Of a stretch of 64,000 bases of DNA, positions 1 to 12,057 are shown in pieces. The stretch spans positions 3,100,001 to 3,164,000 of the forward strand of contig JBBMOL010000092.1 in assembly GCA_037954665.1 (NCBI GenBank), written 5' to 3'. Positions within the stretch are counted from its first letter, which is position 1. Every line of letters starts with the position of its first letter. The notes under the pieces were generated by a model. It saw only the letters and a list, made by a program, of their open reading frames with translations. It did not search any database and had not been told where the DNA came from. The position numbers and the translations under genes are program-made. This stretch comes from Laguncularia racemosa. Lineage: Eukaryota; Streptophyta; Magnoliopsida; Myrtales; Combretaceae.

Positions 1-522
1 AAATTAAGAAAGTTTTAAAAGAAACATAAAGAGAAATTCTAAACCTAATTTTATCAATAACAAAAGAAAACAAATTCCTAAAACATATGTCTTTTATTAT
101 TTTTGTTATTTTATTTATTTATGTTTTTCTTATTTACTAATATTATTACCAATTAAAAACTAATAATAACAATAATATAACAATAATGATGAAATCCAAC
201 TAATGGGTCGCAATTTGGAACGGGTTGAATCGGGTCGGTCGGGTCACGACGGTTGGAGCTCCTCGTTGGCAACGTTCTGGTGGCTATTAATAGCAGTTGA
301 TGGGTGGTCTCCTAGGTTTTCAAGTATGAGGAATTGATTGGTGATGTTGGGTTTTTTGTCGAAAGCCACCCTAAATGGCGGTTCAGACGGCTACCGACGG
401 TGGAATCTAGAGAGAGAGGGAACTCCAGCGGTGTTTTTTTTTTTTTCATGTTTTTCTTTCCCCCCTTTTTATTTTCTTTTCCTTCGAATTTCCTCCCCCT
501 TTCCACTCATGGGATCGAGTCA

Positions 523-530
523 TATTTATA
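523..530 (-). promoter_or_regulatory. TATA box in element A 3' LTR
   Basis: The minus strand reads TATAAATA here. The corresponding place in the element B LTR (56911-56920) also holds a TATAAATA-type motif in the same orientation, which supports it as the U3 core promoter rather than chance in AT-rich DNA. The paired LTR at 6422-7654 lacks this segment. Confidence 0.55.
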
Positions 531-855
531 GACCCACAAAACCGAGCTTGATAAGCTCGAATCTCCCTCACCATTGAGACTCATCTCCATCCTTTTTTTT
601 TTTAGATTTGAGTTAATCCATTGTTTTTAGTTAAGATTTGTACTGATTTGATGATGTTTATCCTCTCTTAGCTAAAGATTTATGTTAAAAATCGGATTTG
701 AAACAACCGAATTCCATCATTCTCTCTCTCCGTCGTTCTCGGCTGAAGGTTGAAGACGAGCACACGCAAGGTGCGTGCTCTCGCGTCGTCCAATTAGCTG
801 TTGCCACGTGACAGCTCAAATAAAAAAAAAAAAAAAAAACAGCATAAAGTGCCCT

Positions 856-930
856 TCCCAGGTTTCGAACCATCGACCAAAGGCTCCACCCAACGCACAC
901 TAAGCGACCATGCGGACCAGTTGGGCTAGA
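856..930 (-). other. tRNA-like module in U3 of element A 3' LTR
   Basis: On the minus strand an A-box-like TAGCCCAACTGG (917-928) is followed about 45 bp later by a B-box-like GGTTCGAAACC (861-871), the layout of a type 2 Pol III promoter. The same module lies at the same place in the other two LTRs of the window. It could be a tRNA-derived SINE head captured by an ancestral LTR. It is not a functional tRNA gene: no full cloverleaf is evident to me. Confidence 0.5.
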
Positions 931-1180
931 CCGATTCTTGTTTTTTTATTGCACGCATATTGTATATTAATTTATTAGTTTTGCTAATTTTTTTATTATT
1001 TTGAATTTTATAAATTTAATTTAGAAATCTAAGTGTCTTTTATTATTATTACTATCTTTATTATTATTATTTTCTATTATTTTTTTTATTTTATTTTTTT
1101 CTTTTATATATGTATAATTATGAAAAATAATAATAATAAAAATAAAATAAAATAAATGGGGGCAAAAATGGGTGTTTACA

Positions 1181-1195
1181 ATTGCCCCTCTTTGT
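1181..1195 (-). other. Polypurine tract of element A
   Basis: Immediately inside the 3' LTR the minus strand reads ACAAAGAGGGGCAAT, a purine-rich tract abutting the LTR start TGTAAACA. The same tract abuts the LTR of element B at 57608-57622. It primes plus-strand DNA synthesis in this family. Confidence 0.7.
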
Positions 1196-1309
1196 AGTAA
1201 AGTTAGGAAAAACTTGGCTATAAAGACCACAAAAACACCATTTTTATATAGGTAATACAAAACCATATTTGGTTGACCATCTGAATCTAAATCCGTTGGG
1301 GAGAAAATT

Positions 1310-2230
1310 GTGTAAGGAAAATGCTCTATGAGCTAGTAATCCTATAAAAGGAAGACAGTTGTCTTATACAGAAAGTCGATTTAGAAAAGTGCTCTCATAA
1401 GCTGACTAATTTATGGTAGGAAGTGTCTTACTAAACTAGCGACCTTAAAAGAGGCTATTATCGGGAAAAATGCTTTTATAAGCTGACTAATTGACAATAG
1501 GAAGCGTCTTACTCGACTCGCAACAAAAAAAGTTCTCTTATGAGCTGACTAGTTGATAATAAGTAGTGTATCATTATACTCGCGACCCTGAGAGAGAATA
1601 TTTAAGAAAGTGCCTTATTGTGAGCTAATAACCGATAGTATGAAGTATCCTTTTGGACAATATATCAGGAGGCATCTCAGTAGACTAGCATCCCTAAGAA
1701 GGAATTGTAAAAGTACTCCTATGAGCTGACCAATTGATAGTGAGAAGCATCTTACAGGACTAGCAACATTAAAGAAGAGCTTGTTTAGAAAAGTGCTCTT
1801 ATGAGCTGGCTAATTGATAATAGGAAACGTCTTATAAGACTAGCAACCTTAAAGAAGAGATTGTTTAAGCAAGTGCTCTTATTATAGGCTTACTAACCGA
1901 TGATAGGAAGCGTTTCATTAGACTAACAACCTTAAAAAAAAAGCGTATAGAAAAGAGCTCTTATGAGCTGACTAATCGATGATGAAAAGTGTCTCACTAG
2001 ACGAGCAACCTTTAAAGGAGAGTTTATTTAGGAAAGTGTCCCATTATGGGCTAACTAACCAATAGTGGAAAGCGATTTTTAAATCTTGCAACCCTGAGAG
2101 AGAAAGTTTAGGGAAGTGTACTATTGTGGGCTATCTGACAGTGGGAAGCGTCTCTTTAGACTTGCAACCCTAAGAGAGGATATCTAGGAAGATGCCCTAT
2201 TATGGGCTAACTATTCGATAGTAGGATTGA
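1310..2230 (-). repeat. Element A 3' UTR tandem array, about 12 diverged units
   Basis: About twelve imperfect copies, spaced roughly 70-95 bp, of a unit with a core like aaagtgctcttatgagctga followed by ctaattgat..taggaagcgtctta and ..gactagcaacctta. Core starts lie near 1318, 1385, 1464, 1528, 1612, 1708, 1791, 1868, 1949, 2030, 2110 and 2187. It sits between the PPT and the coding region, where Ogre/Tat elements are known to carry variable tandem repeats. A related but more homogeneous array lies in element B (57740-59040). Confidence 0.85.
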
Positions 2231-4511
2231 ATTCCTAAGTGAGAATCTTATTTTTCTGATAACGGTCAAGAGTTTCTAAATTTAGAATGACTTAAGACTT
2301 TTAAACAAATGATAACTAAAATTTTTCTACAAATTTTCAAGACAAAAGTTCTTTTGAAACTTAAAGATAAGGTGGAAAAGTGTTTCCTAGCAAACTTTGA
2401 AAGTTTTCCTCTTTCTTCTCTAAAAGAATTTTTATTTTTTTTTTAATTTTTTAAGCATTGCTAACAAGTAAAGAGTATGGCAAGGGCTCCTAAAAATACA
2501 AATAAAGGGCATGCCTAACCTATTACTCAATAATCACTTACTCTTTTGCCTCATTTTGCTTGAAGGATTTGGTTTAATCTAGGAAAAAGTGGTGTCTTGG
2601 TTTAATTAATCATCTTTTGAGGGGTTTCTTGTAATTAAGACTTATATCTATATCTTGAGGGCATCGATATTTAAAATTTGGGTCAAACAACGCCAATGAG
2701 GAATAACTTTAAATTCTCTCATTTTATTTGGAAATAGATATCTCATTCTTAATTGGTTTAATCTAAGAGGACTTCCTTACAATCTCTCGGCTTAGATGTC
2801 ACTCTTGACTTTTATTTAAAAAATTATGGTCTTTCTTGTAAGTAATACGGTTTGATCAACCTGTTAGGCCTTTTTGGGATTTGTAATGCAATAGGTTTTT
2901 GGTTTCAAAAAAGTATCAATGCCAAGGTTTTATTTTGAAAAAAAATCATCATTTCAACCTGGGTTTACAAGTCAAGAAACCTTGAGAAAAACTAGAATAG
3001 CACTTGCCTTAGCAATTTTTGCTTAAGATAAATTATTTTCAATGATTTGGAGAAGTCTTCAAAGAAGGGTGGTACATTTTTTAGCTATAATAGTTGGGTT
3101 CTTGTATTTGGTCCTGGTATTTTCAAGTATTGTTGGGCTTTTTTATTGTGTACAGGTTTAACTATATTCTTAGGCTTTTCTCATTTCTTTTCTTTTCTTT
3201 GTCTTTCATTTTCTTTTCCATCTTTATTCCTTTTCTTTTGAGCCCAATGGTGATTATCTCTTGTGGGTCATGTGTGTTTTTTCAAAATATAAACTTTTCT
3301 TCATCAAAGTAAATAAATTACCCACGGCAAAAATTATCCTTAAATTGTTGTAACTAAGGCAAGTACTATTTAGTTAATTCCTTTTTTCTTGATTGATGTC
3401 CTTATCTTCTTAATCATCCCATTGTATGGTAGTTCTCGACATGGTTAAATTTTGAAACTCTTTTTATATAAGCTCAAATGGGGTTAGCAAAGGATTATTG
3501 TGTTTAGGATAGCGAAAATGAATGCTTAATGTTGTTTTGATTAACTTATCAAATTCAAGATAGAGCTCCTTTAAGGAATGAGTAAAAAATCTCACATTAA
3601 TAACACTTAACTCTCAAGTGTTTAAGGGTTAGTGTTTGGGATGTGGTTTGCCTCTTGTCATCCTAAACCACTTGGACAAATGAGATATCCTTCCATTTTA
3701 CCAGATTTGCCTATATTCACCATGTCTCATGATGTCATGTGCCCCTGTCAAGTGATTTAGTCTTAACTTGGCTCTCTTAGGAATTTAGTTACCCAAGACT
3801 TAGCTAGTTAGGATAGTCTTCTTTATGTCTTCGTTGGTAACCACTTCGAAAATGTGCCCCAAAATTAATTGTTTATGTGTCTATTTTATATAACTCCTGA
3901 TGGAGAGAAAGTTCAAGTGTAACCCTTAGGATTGGGGAGAGTTGGAAAGTTTTGCTTTTTGAGGCTAAATTAACATATGAGGAGATCTTTTGAAGTGAAT
4001 GGGGTCTTTCAAATTGAGAACAGGTTATAGAAGTCTTTGGCTTTATGTTCAAAGTAAGTAATTGTGAGCTTTAGGTTAAGCTAACTATTTAAAAGCAACT
4101 TTTACGACCTTGAAAGAATCTCTTATTTTTAGAAACTCTTCAATTTTCTTGGCTTTGTTCTTGTCTTTAATGTTATTATTATTATTTTTTAGTAAATACG
4201 CAAACAAGATGCTCACACAGATGTAATTTGATAATTGAATAATAGTACAACAATTTTATTAAATAAGATTGTTAAATCTAACTGCAAATTTATTGAAATT
4301 CTAGGGTTATAGACTGCTGTTTAATTGAAATTTGAAATAGTCTTTAGATCTTGTTGGGGCGGGTACTGACTTACTCCATTAGCAGGTCTTGGACTCTCTT
4401 ATCTGACATCCTTAGCCGGTTCTTTAAAACATTCACATAATCCTGTGAAGCTTCAAATTTCTCTTTCCAAATTGCTACCCTCCTTTCTGTATCTTAACGT
4501 TGGATCTTTGC
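2231..4511. other. Element A internal non-coding DNA
   Basis: I see no retroviral-type domain on either strand. Short T-rich open frames at 3047-3312 look like low-complexity chance frames. In a full-length relative this interval would contain gag, protease, RT, RNase H and integrase, so it is either deleted or replaced. Confidence 0.5.
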
Positions 4512-5957
4512 TCAAGCTCCAACCATGTCCATGTAAGCCTTCAATTTTGAGGTTAGGTTTTCTGGCGTAGGTTTTAGTATACTTAGAGCTTGGTACTCGA
4601 CTTGCCTTGTCTTATGCATGAAGTCCATAATGAATTCCTTAGTAGCTTTGAAATCCCCTACCCGTCCATCCAAATTTCCTACATCTACGATGGAGCTCAA
4701 GATTCTTGTATCCCAAATGGCTTTGATGGCTTGCAGCTTGTTCACTTTGAAGGCTAAGGGAATGTTCGGATCCTGATAATCAAGTGTAGCTGAATCTAAT
4801 GGGGGCTTGTGAACAATATCTTTGATAGGTCCCAATTGTCTGACCATGTAAACTAGGAAATAGCTAGTGCATCCAGTAATTCCTATTAGTGGGACAGCAG
4901 CGAAATCGACACATCTTAGAATAGCTTATGTGCAGTGATTCCACTTGATAGTCCACAACATGTCCTTAGGGCAATCCTTCTGCATAATCTCCATCAATCG
5001 GCGAGTTTGAAATCCTTCTAGCAACTGTATCTTAGTTGCAAAGTAGTCTATAGGTCAACTTGTGAAGCTTAAGATCTCCTGACGAGATCTAATCCATAAA
5101 TTTTAGTATGACTAGTGAACCATACTATTAGTAATGCTGGATAACCCTTGAAGTTTCCCTTCCCTCTTTCTTTTAGAAATTTCAGAGATTAGATCTGTTC
5201 GGCAAGTAAGGCTAGGATGTAAGATTGACTTAACATGAATTAAGTTACTAATTCTGTTACCCTGAAATGGACATGCAAAACTCCAGTTGGAAATAGGATA
5301 CTAGCAAAAGTTGTAGGCATTGACTCGATTTTGCTCCCAAGTTCGCTGGTCTCTTATGAAAATCTCTTGACTAATTTAGTAGTCTATAGGTGTTTTAAAC
5401 CACTTTCTAAGGGTTGAGATTCTTATAAACTTTCCATTGCATTGAGTACGAGCCCGAGTTACTTCTAACTTTCTAATCCCCAGCAGCTTGTAGAAGGTGC
5501 TTGCCAGGGTAGTTTGCAGATCTAGAATCGTGGTTCCTTTAGAATAAGGAGGAGCTTGTAGCAGTTGGGAATAATACTCTTCAATGGTTGGAGATAGAGT
5601 GTGTAGGCTAAAATTGAATGCTGCTAACTCTAGATCTCAAAAGTAAGTTAGGGCCCTCATGAGGTCTTAGTCATATTGGACCTTGAGGAGCGAGAGGACT
5701 GGCCCCACTTTGGCCATGATGGTTTCTTGTTACTCTGGGCTAAACTGTTGAAACCAGTTAGAAAGTGCAGGCATAGATGGTAAGGGCTGGTTGACATAAA
5801 TCTGGCTAATGTGAAGGTAGTTGTTGCTTAACCCAGAGTTGGCCATTCCTTCGTAATACATAAGAATTTTACAAAGAATACATATACAATGACAAAGCTT
5901 TACATCATCTGGAAAATCAATAAATCTGCATTTTATTAAAGCTGTACTATTTTTCAA
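4512..5957 (-). pseudogene. Ogre-type ORF1 remnant (DUF7745-like)
   Basis: Translating the minus strand from 5957 gives a broken protein. A stretch near 5745-5690 reads WFQQFSPE, then a Gly-Pro-Leu-Ser-Leu-Leu segment, and near 5610-5570 the motif SPTIEEYYSQLLQAP, with stops (TAA near 5670, TGA near 5640) in frame. A W..LSP....LG..LSLL..L..L..F.D....F.F....L.PTIEEY pattern is what I know from the plant DUF7745 domain, found in ORF1 of Ogre-like retrotransposons. The last open part is 4512-4847 (111 codons, starting MVRQLG), which fits the C-terminal side of that domain. At least several stops and frame changes separate the parts, so it is dead. Its cellular role in intact elements is not known to me. 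Family assignment is by pattern memory and would need a profile search. Confidence 0.65.
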
Positions 5958-6397
5958 TCGTGTATAAATGACATGAATGTAAATTGGGTGGGATTCTAAA
6001 GGTCCTCAAGCTCCGTGGCCTTCCTCATTTCCAAGATAATGGGCTTTAGGCCACATCAAAGCAAGAGTGGGGAAGCCTAATCGGCCTCGAGCAGTAGTTA
6101 CCCCACTGGACTCGAAACTTACATAACGGCTCCCCATCTTAAGGTCCTAGACGGCCTGGGTCATTACATATATGTATTTAACACACATATATGTATGACA
6201 ACATCTTGCCCAAGAGATCATTACTAGGCTTAATGGGCTTAGTGCTATTTCATCTAGATCATGAAGCCTATTTAGTTTATATAAAAGAAAACTACTCATA
6301 TAAGAAATATACATAATAATAATACATGTTGAAGGAATTTATAAGAAGCTCTTAATTTTTGAAAAAGATAAAAATGGTTAGCCCACTAAAGAATTAG

Positions 6398-6417
6398 GGT
6401 CCCTAGTGGAGTCGCCA
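6398..6417 (-). other. Primer binding site of element A (tRNA-Arg type)
   Basis: Four bases past the LTR end, the minus strand reads TGGCGACTCCACTAGGGAC. It begins with TGG as expected of a tRNA 3' end complement, and is close to the tRNA-Arg PBS described for Ogre elements (from memory). It fixes 6422 as the LTR end and the minus-strand orientation of the element. Confidence 0.65.
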
Positions 6418-6421
6418 TTTC

Positions 6422-7654
6422 TGTCGAGCCTAATTTTGAATTTTTTTTAATTAACTCATATTAAGTTTAACTCACTTAATACAAGTTACTCAACAGTAAA
6501 ATTAAGGAAAAACTATATTTTTAATTATCTTAAGAAAATTGGAGTCACCACCAACTTAAGTTGAAAAATAAGATAAGTTAAGATTAATGAGGTGGATTAA
6601 CCTTAACTAGTTACTGGTTTGTGAATTTTTCTAAAAAAATAATTTTGAAAAAATATTAACTAAAGAATCTAGACTCAGGAGCTATTCTATTAAAACCTAA
6701 ATGATTACCACTTATTATCTTCTTCAAGAAATTGAATTAAAAGCTTTTTGTAAATTCCCTTCGTCATTATATATACAAGACATAATGTTTCCATATAAAG
6801 TATGAAATAACATGAAAAACTTTTTAATCAATTTTTTTTATTATACATTTTCTATTATTATTTTAAAATGAAATAAAAGAGAATAAAAACATTTGCATTT
6901 TTACTTGAATTAAAAATAGGATAACATATTTTTATGTTTTTATATTATAAATTGAAATTTAAAAGGATAAAATATATATTTTTAAATTTGTTTTTTTATA
7001 TGATAAATTGGAATTGGAAAAGAATAATTTTTTTTATTTTATTTTATATGTGGTTACCCAATAGGTGCCTACGTACCCGCTAGTTAGGATCAAACCGACG
7101 TAGTTCTGTTTTTCATAAAACTTTAATGAATTGATTAATTTTAATTATGAAACTAGGCCAAGTTTACGTTTAAAAATCGGATTTGAAACGGCTAGATTCC
7201 GTCCTTCTCTCTCTCCGTTGTTCTCGGTCAAAGGTTGAAGACGAGCACGCGTAAGGTGCGTGCTCTCACGTCGTCCAATCAGCTACTGCCACGTGGCAAC
7301 TCGGATTAAAAAAAAAAAACGACAAAAAGTGCCCTTCCCAAGTTTCAAACCATCGACCAAAGGTTCCCCCCCTGTGTGCACCAAGCGACCATGCGAACCA
7401 GCTGGGTTGGACCAATTCTCTTTTTTTTTTTTTTTTTTTTTATTACATGCATATTGTCTATTAACTTATCAATTTTGCTAAATTTTTGTTATTTTGAAAT
7501 TTATAAATTTAATTTAGAAATCCAAGTGTCTTTTATTATTATTATTTTCTATTATTTTTATTTTATTTTATTTCTTTTATATATGTATAAATATGAAAAA
7601 TACTAAAAATAAAAATAAAATAAAATAAATAGAAGTAAAAATGGGGTGTTTAGA
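6422..7654 (-). repeat. Element A 5' LTR, with internal deletion
   Basis: Starts tgtcgag (6422) and ends tgtttaga (7654; expected tgtttaca, one change). About 1233 bp. It aligns with the LTR at 1-1180 from about 7162 rightward, and with 55422-55900 of the element B LTR at its left (shared gtgcctac and tacctgct-like block near 7060 and 55825). The TATA-containing block present at 190-690 and 56580-57000 is missing here; the junction is near 7150-7165. The next bases after 7654 show no usable target duplication because the other flank is off-window. Confidence 0.8.
7336..7412 (-). other. tRNA-like module in element A 5' LTR
   Basis: Counterpart of 856-930, in the same orientation. The B-box-like part (about 7341-7351) has decayed by one transition to GGTTTGAAACT on the minus strand, and the A-box-like part near 7398-7410 reads CCAACCCAGCTGG. 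Sequence before it (7283-7300) keeps a CACGTG G-box. Confidence 0.45.
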
Positions 7655-9620
7655 TACCGAATCATGATTTATTAGTACAAATGACCAACCTATTGTAAAA
7701 TCATTGTTTTAATCAAGTCGAATACATTCACTTTACGGATAGTTTTCTCTTTCTGTGATGTGTATTAAGACAAAAGTGGCACATCTTTTTGTGTTTATGA
7801 AAATTTGATTTGTGAACAGAGCATAGACCATAAAAAAAAAAAAAAAGCTTTTCAATAATTATGTGGAATATAAAACGAAGAAATCGGGCATTTTTTGTTA
7901 TTAAGTGAAACGAGAACACATGATGCATTACTAAGTAAAGTCAAATCCGTGAATAATCTCAACAGATAATACGATACTTGTCCGTTTGTCCCTGCACAAA
8001 AGCATAAAATTCTCGTCAACAGAGAATTGTCATTTTCATTTCAAAATTAAGTATTATATAATTCGTACGATTTTGAATTTATCATAACACCTCTCCTGGC
8101 AGTGACAGGCTATTGGAATTTATTTAATTTTTCTATTCATATTATTAGATTAAATTTATATATATGTATATATAGTAAGCGTTGTATCAGAATATGACTT
8201 TTATTTCCTCCTTGAAAACGTAACAAAAGGTTGTTAGGACCATGTGCTGTGTCAATTCCATTGATGAAGGTCTTCGTGTGCTAAATTCAAACCAGAGCTT
8301 GAGTACGTTGGTCTTATTCATGCAAGCAATTACGCCCGCATGATGCCAAATGATATGAATATGTTATTTTCATTTTTTAATGGGAAATTATGTGGAAATT
8401 GTCTACAATTTTTCATGTTCTACATGCTAGTGATGTAGAAATGAAGAAAAAATTAAAAGAAACGAGGCAAAATCAATCCGCCTACAAATCGTTACAAATT
8501 CATATGTCATTTCAATTGTTGAAAGAAAAATGCAACCATGGTTCTAAAAATATCCATCCACGGTGCTCTAATTTGTTCGGAAGTTATTTATTTATTATTA
8601 TAATGTTTTTTTTCAGCAAAGGTGAATTATACTCAAAGTGTATCTGGTTTGCTCAAAATGTTTTCAAGGTTTTTTTTTATATCGGTTACAATCAATCTTT
8701 AAAAGGAATAAATATTATCGTTGTAATTTCAAAAGGTTATGGTTACTAATAGTGGTTTTAGAAATCACAAAAAATAGTAATAAAAATAAAGAAATTAATT
8801 TTTACTTTTAAAACAAGAAAATCATTTTCCTCATTTGTCATTAATTACCATTTTCTAATGATTGCTATTGCCTACCAGATAAATAATTTTTATCCCTAAT
8901 TTCTTATTTTCAGCATGTTTCGATTAATTACATGTATACACTTGATTTGGTGGAACAAATTTTTATATTTACATGTTGATTTATTATCCAAATGTATATA
9001 TGTGATTAGTGAGGATACACATTAGTTGGAATACACTTGAAATTAGAAATTGAGAATGATAAATATTTACCCATCGTTACCTCTTATTACTATAATCCAT
9101 CAATACTATTACAATAATATTTAATAAATGCAAAATTTTAATTATAACAAATATTAAAAAAAAAGTTCAAATAATATTTTCCACAATACAGACACATCAT
9201 CGGTCATATTGGGTATAGAGTAGTACTCTAAATAACATTAAAAAAGTCAGAGATTTGAAAACTCAATGTGAAACACGGTTATATCTCTTGATAGTCGATA
9301 AATCCCACAAGGCTATACTATGTCATCTATTTAGAGAAAGGGAACCAAACTTAGCAGTTACTAGGAGGCGATACGATAATGCTACATGAGGGATCAACAA
9401 TAAAAGAAAACAAAATAACAAACATCTACATAAAATAGGACCCAGCCAAGTTTGTGATGATGGACTTATGGTGAAGGATCTGCGGTTGTATTAAGAAAGT
9501 AGAATCTGCTGGTGTGGAGATCAATAGGAAAGGATTCATAGAGCTATAGGAGTAGACGAAGAGAGGAGGGTTAAAGACCTTTCTTATTACCGGGGGTTTT
9601 TATAGAATTTTTTGTTATGG

Positions 9621-9655
9621 GTTTGAAGAGAGAGAGAGAGAGAGAGGGAGGGAGG
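9621..9655. repeat. GA-rich microsatellite
   Basis: A run of about nine GA dinucleotides followed by gggagggaggga. Simple sequence, no coding signal. Confidence 0.8.
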
Positions 9656-10692
9656 GATTAAAATCCAGCACCTTGTGAGTATATTTAATTTAGAAGAAAC
9701 GACAATGTTATATGGAAAATGTAAACAAAATATGGATCATAAGAGATAATTGATATTAATTTATAAAATTTATATAGTGAATAACATATTAATATTAATT
9801 AAAAACTTTTAAGTCAAGTGGTATAAAAAAGATTTATTAGTTTTTATTAGCTCAATTATTGGTTATTTTGGCTTAAGGTCTTACTGGAAAAAAAAAAATC
9901 CTATTTACCTTTAACCTATGAGTATGAAAAAGATTACTCATTCTTTCGAGAAGAGAAAATAAAAATAAAAAAAAAATCCTTTTAGGATCTATTATCAATC
10001 TAAGTATCTCAATCTACAATATTTCTAGATTTATAGTAGTGAGCTGATAGCATGATGGTGAAAATGGTAAAAAAGTGTTGAGATTTGAGAATTTTTTACT
10101 CAGATGGAGGTGGATCAATAGTAGCAATTTTGCGAATTTATAGCAATGGAAAAAACCAAAAGGAAAAAAATAAAATAAAATCTAGTATTGTAGCATGATG
10201 GTGGACATAGTTTTAGAATTTTTTACTCGAATCAAGGTAATTCAATAACAGTTGTAACAATCGAGGGAAAGGGAAGGCTTAATGAATGACCACCACAAGG
10301 GCTACGGCTTTTACAGAATATTTCTTCTATGGGTAGAGAAAGATTAATTAAAACTTATATCAAATCGTCTCTCCAATCTAACGAAGGGGCTTTCTCTTAT
10401 AACGCTCTTATAATCTTTGACTCCTACTCTGAATAGATCAATTACAAGGAGCTTGACGATGTCAAGTAAGTAGTATATACTAAAATTTTAAAAATTGAAC
10501 ATGGAAAAGGCATTTAGGCCTGTAGAAGAATAGGGAAATGGGAATCACGTTAGTGCCAATTGTCCAATTCAACCAATAAAGATTCTTGACATCATTTTAT
10601 CTTTTTCATTGACACAATGCTTTCATTTATCAGATGTGTGCTGAGAATTAATTCCATTTCCAAATGTGAGTGTTGGTTTACGGCCAGCATTC

Positions 10693-10795
10693 TATGTCCA
10701 ATCAATCTTCGCATGTTTTATGAAAGGAAAATAGAATCGCAGCAATTCTTATGTCCAATCAATCTTCGCATGTTTTATGAAAGGAAAATAGAATC
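10693..10795. repeat. Recent tandem duplication, two copies 57 bp apart
   Basis: A 46-bp segment beginning tatgtccaatcaatcttcgc is identical at 10693-10738 and 10750-10795. The preceding cagcattc / cagcaattc suggests the duplicated unit is about 57 bp. Absence of differences suggests a recent event. Confidence 0.9.
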
Positions 10796-11935
10796 TAATT
10801 CTTTTTTTTTAAAAAAAAAAGAAGAAAACAAATGAAGGAATAAATTAACTTTTTTTCTTATGGGATCAAGTTGTCAGTAAAGTATATATTGCTTCTTTAG
10901 ACATATTTGGTTGACTCATCACCATTGTCAATTTTCTCTATTACTCCTAAATACTTTATTCTCACAAATGGTATGATAAATATTCCTATGTGCCACAAAA
11001 GGCTGGAATTAAGTCATAATTTCTCTAAATAATTAAGTTGAGACGGCTGAAATTCTTAGACCCTATATGATATGATCATTCATTGTATTCTTATTGGGAT
11101 AGAGCATGATCAATTCCTCTCTCCATATAAGATGTAGTGTATCTAACCACTCTGAATTCTCACGAGAGTATCTAATAAGCATTCCCTAATTATTAAGGAG
11201 CATGAAGATGCAAGTTCGTGAATCGAAGTCTTTTTTTTTCTCTCTCATATAGCTTTTTAATGAGTTAAAAATCATACAAGAGAGCACTTTTAATTTGATT
11301 AAGGTGTTACAATACCTATGTTCAAATTTTACAAAGAACAAAATGAACAAAAATTACTATTATTTTATCGTGAATATGAATTTTACTGTTTTTAACTCGT
11401 TTTAATAATAACTTATCATAATAAAAATAAAGAAAAATAAAGGACTAATGGCAACCTAGACCCAATTTTGAAAAGGACTCCACAAAGAATAAGAGGGCAA
11501 GCCAAAACAATAATGGTTCTCCTTGGACATCCAAATTGATGGCTCTATCAATGAGCACATGACAGCAAACTCGCATTGTCGTTGTAATGTTTGTGAAAGC
11601 AAGAGATTGATGGTTTTTTCTCATTAAAAGAGTCAAAATAATCATCATTATTATTTTGCTGATATGCTTGGTTGATCTTGATGCACTTGTAGATTTTCAC
11701 TTGTTATCTGTCTCGGAATGCTGATCTAATCCAGTCTTCCACTTCCTGTCGTATTGCACGAGCATGAGCACCAGCTTGCACATATATATAAACAATTACA
11801 TCCAACTCAATGATAAATCGTTCTTTCCATTCCATTGTACACTTATATATTATATATTATACTATAGTAACTTTATTATTATTATTATTATAACCATAAC
11901 TTGTATGGTAGAAATACGTTAAATTTTATAACATA

Positions 11936-12057
11936 AAAAACTACAACAAAATATATTTTGTTACTATTGTTTGTAGCTCTTTTAAATCGCCACTACTTAC
12001 CAGTAACTTAAAAATACTAGGTATACTATAATAACGTGATACATTTTGTAGTGGTAT
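11936..12057. mobile_element. Possible small MITE with CACTA/actacaa-type ends
   Basis: Left end reads actacaacaaaat, right end attttgtagtgg, which are imperfect inverted repeats about 120 bp apart, and the interior is AT-rich. CACTA-derived MITEs carry such ends. No clear target duplication seen, so the call is tentative. Confidence 0.3.

Larger units (their letters stand above)
1..1180 (-). repeat. Element A 3' LTR (left part outside window)
   Basis: The right boundary is set by the terminal tgtttaca at 1173-1180 followed by a polypyrimidine tract. The sequence matches, in order, the LTR at 6422-7654 (from about 690 on) and the LTR at 55422-57607, including a gggtcgg-rich block at 205-250, a TATA-type block near 523-530, the G-box region near 805 and the tRNA-like module at 856-930. 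It keeps about 500 bp (roughly 190-690) that the other LTR of this element lacks. Confidence 0.8.
1..7654 (-). mobile_element. Element A: Ogre/Tat-like LTR retrotransposon, non-autonomous
   Basis: Seen: the LTR ending at 1180 and the one at 6422-7654 share sequence and termini, and enclose 5.2 kb. Reading on the minus strand the order is 5' LTR (6422-7654), PBS (about 6398-6417), ORF1 remnant (4512-5957), non-coding DNA, 3' UTR tandem array (1310-2230), PPT (1181-1195) and 3' LTR (1-1180, cut by the window edge). No gag, protease, RT or integrase frame is visible. ORF1 before gag, a tRNA-Arg-like PBS and 3' UTR tandem repeats are known traits of the Ogre/Tat group of Ty3/gypsy. The target-site duplication cannot be tested because the left end is outside the window. 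The two LTRs differ greatly, so it is old. It may be a pol-less derivative or simply a decayed copy. Confidence 0.8.

Noticed and set aside
1021..1266. 81-codon minus-strand frame over the LTR edge
   Set aside because: Low-complexity AAT/TTA-rich sequence crossing the LTR/PPT boundary; not a coding region.
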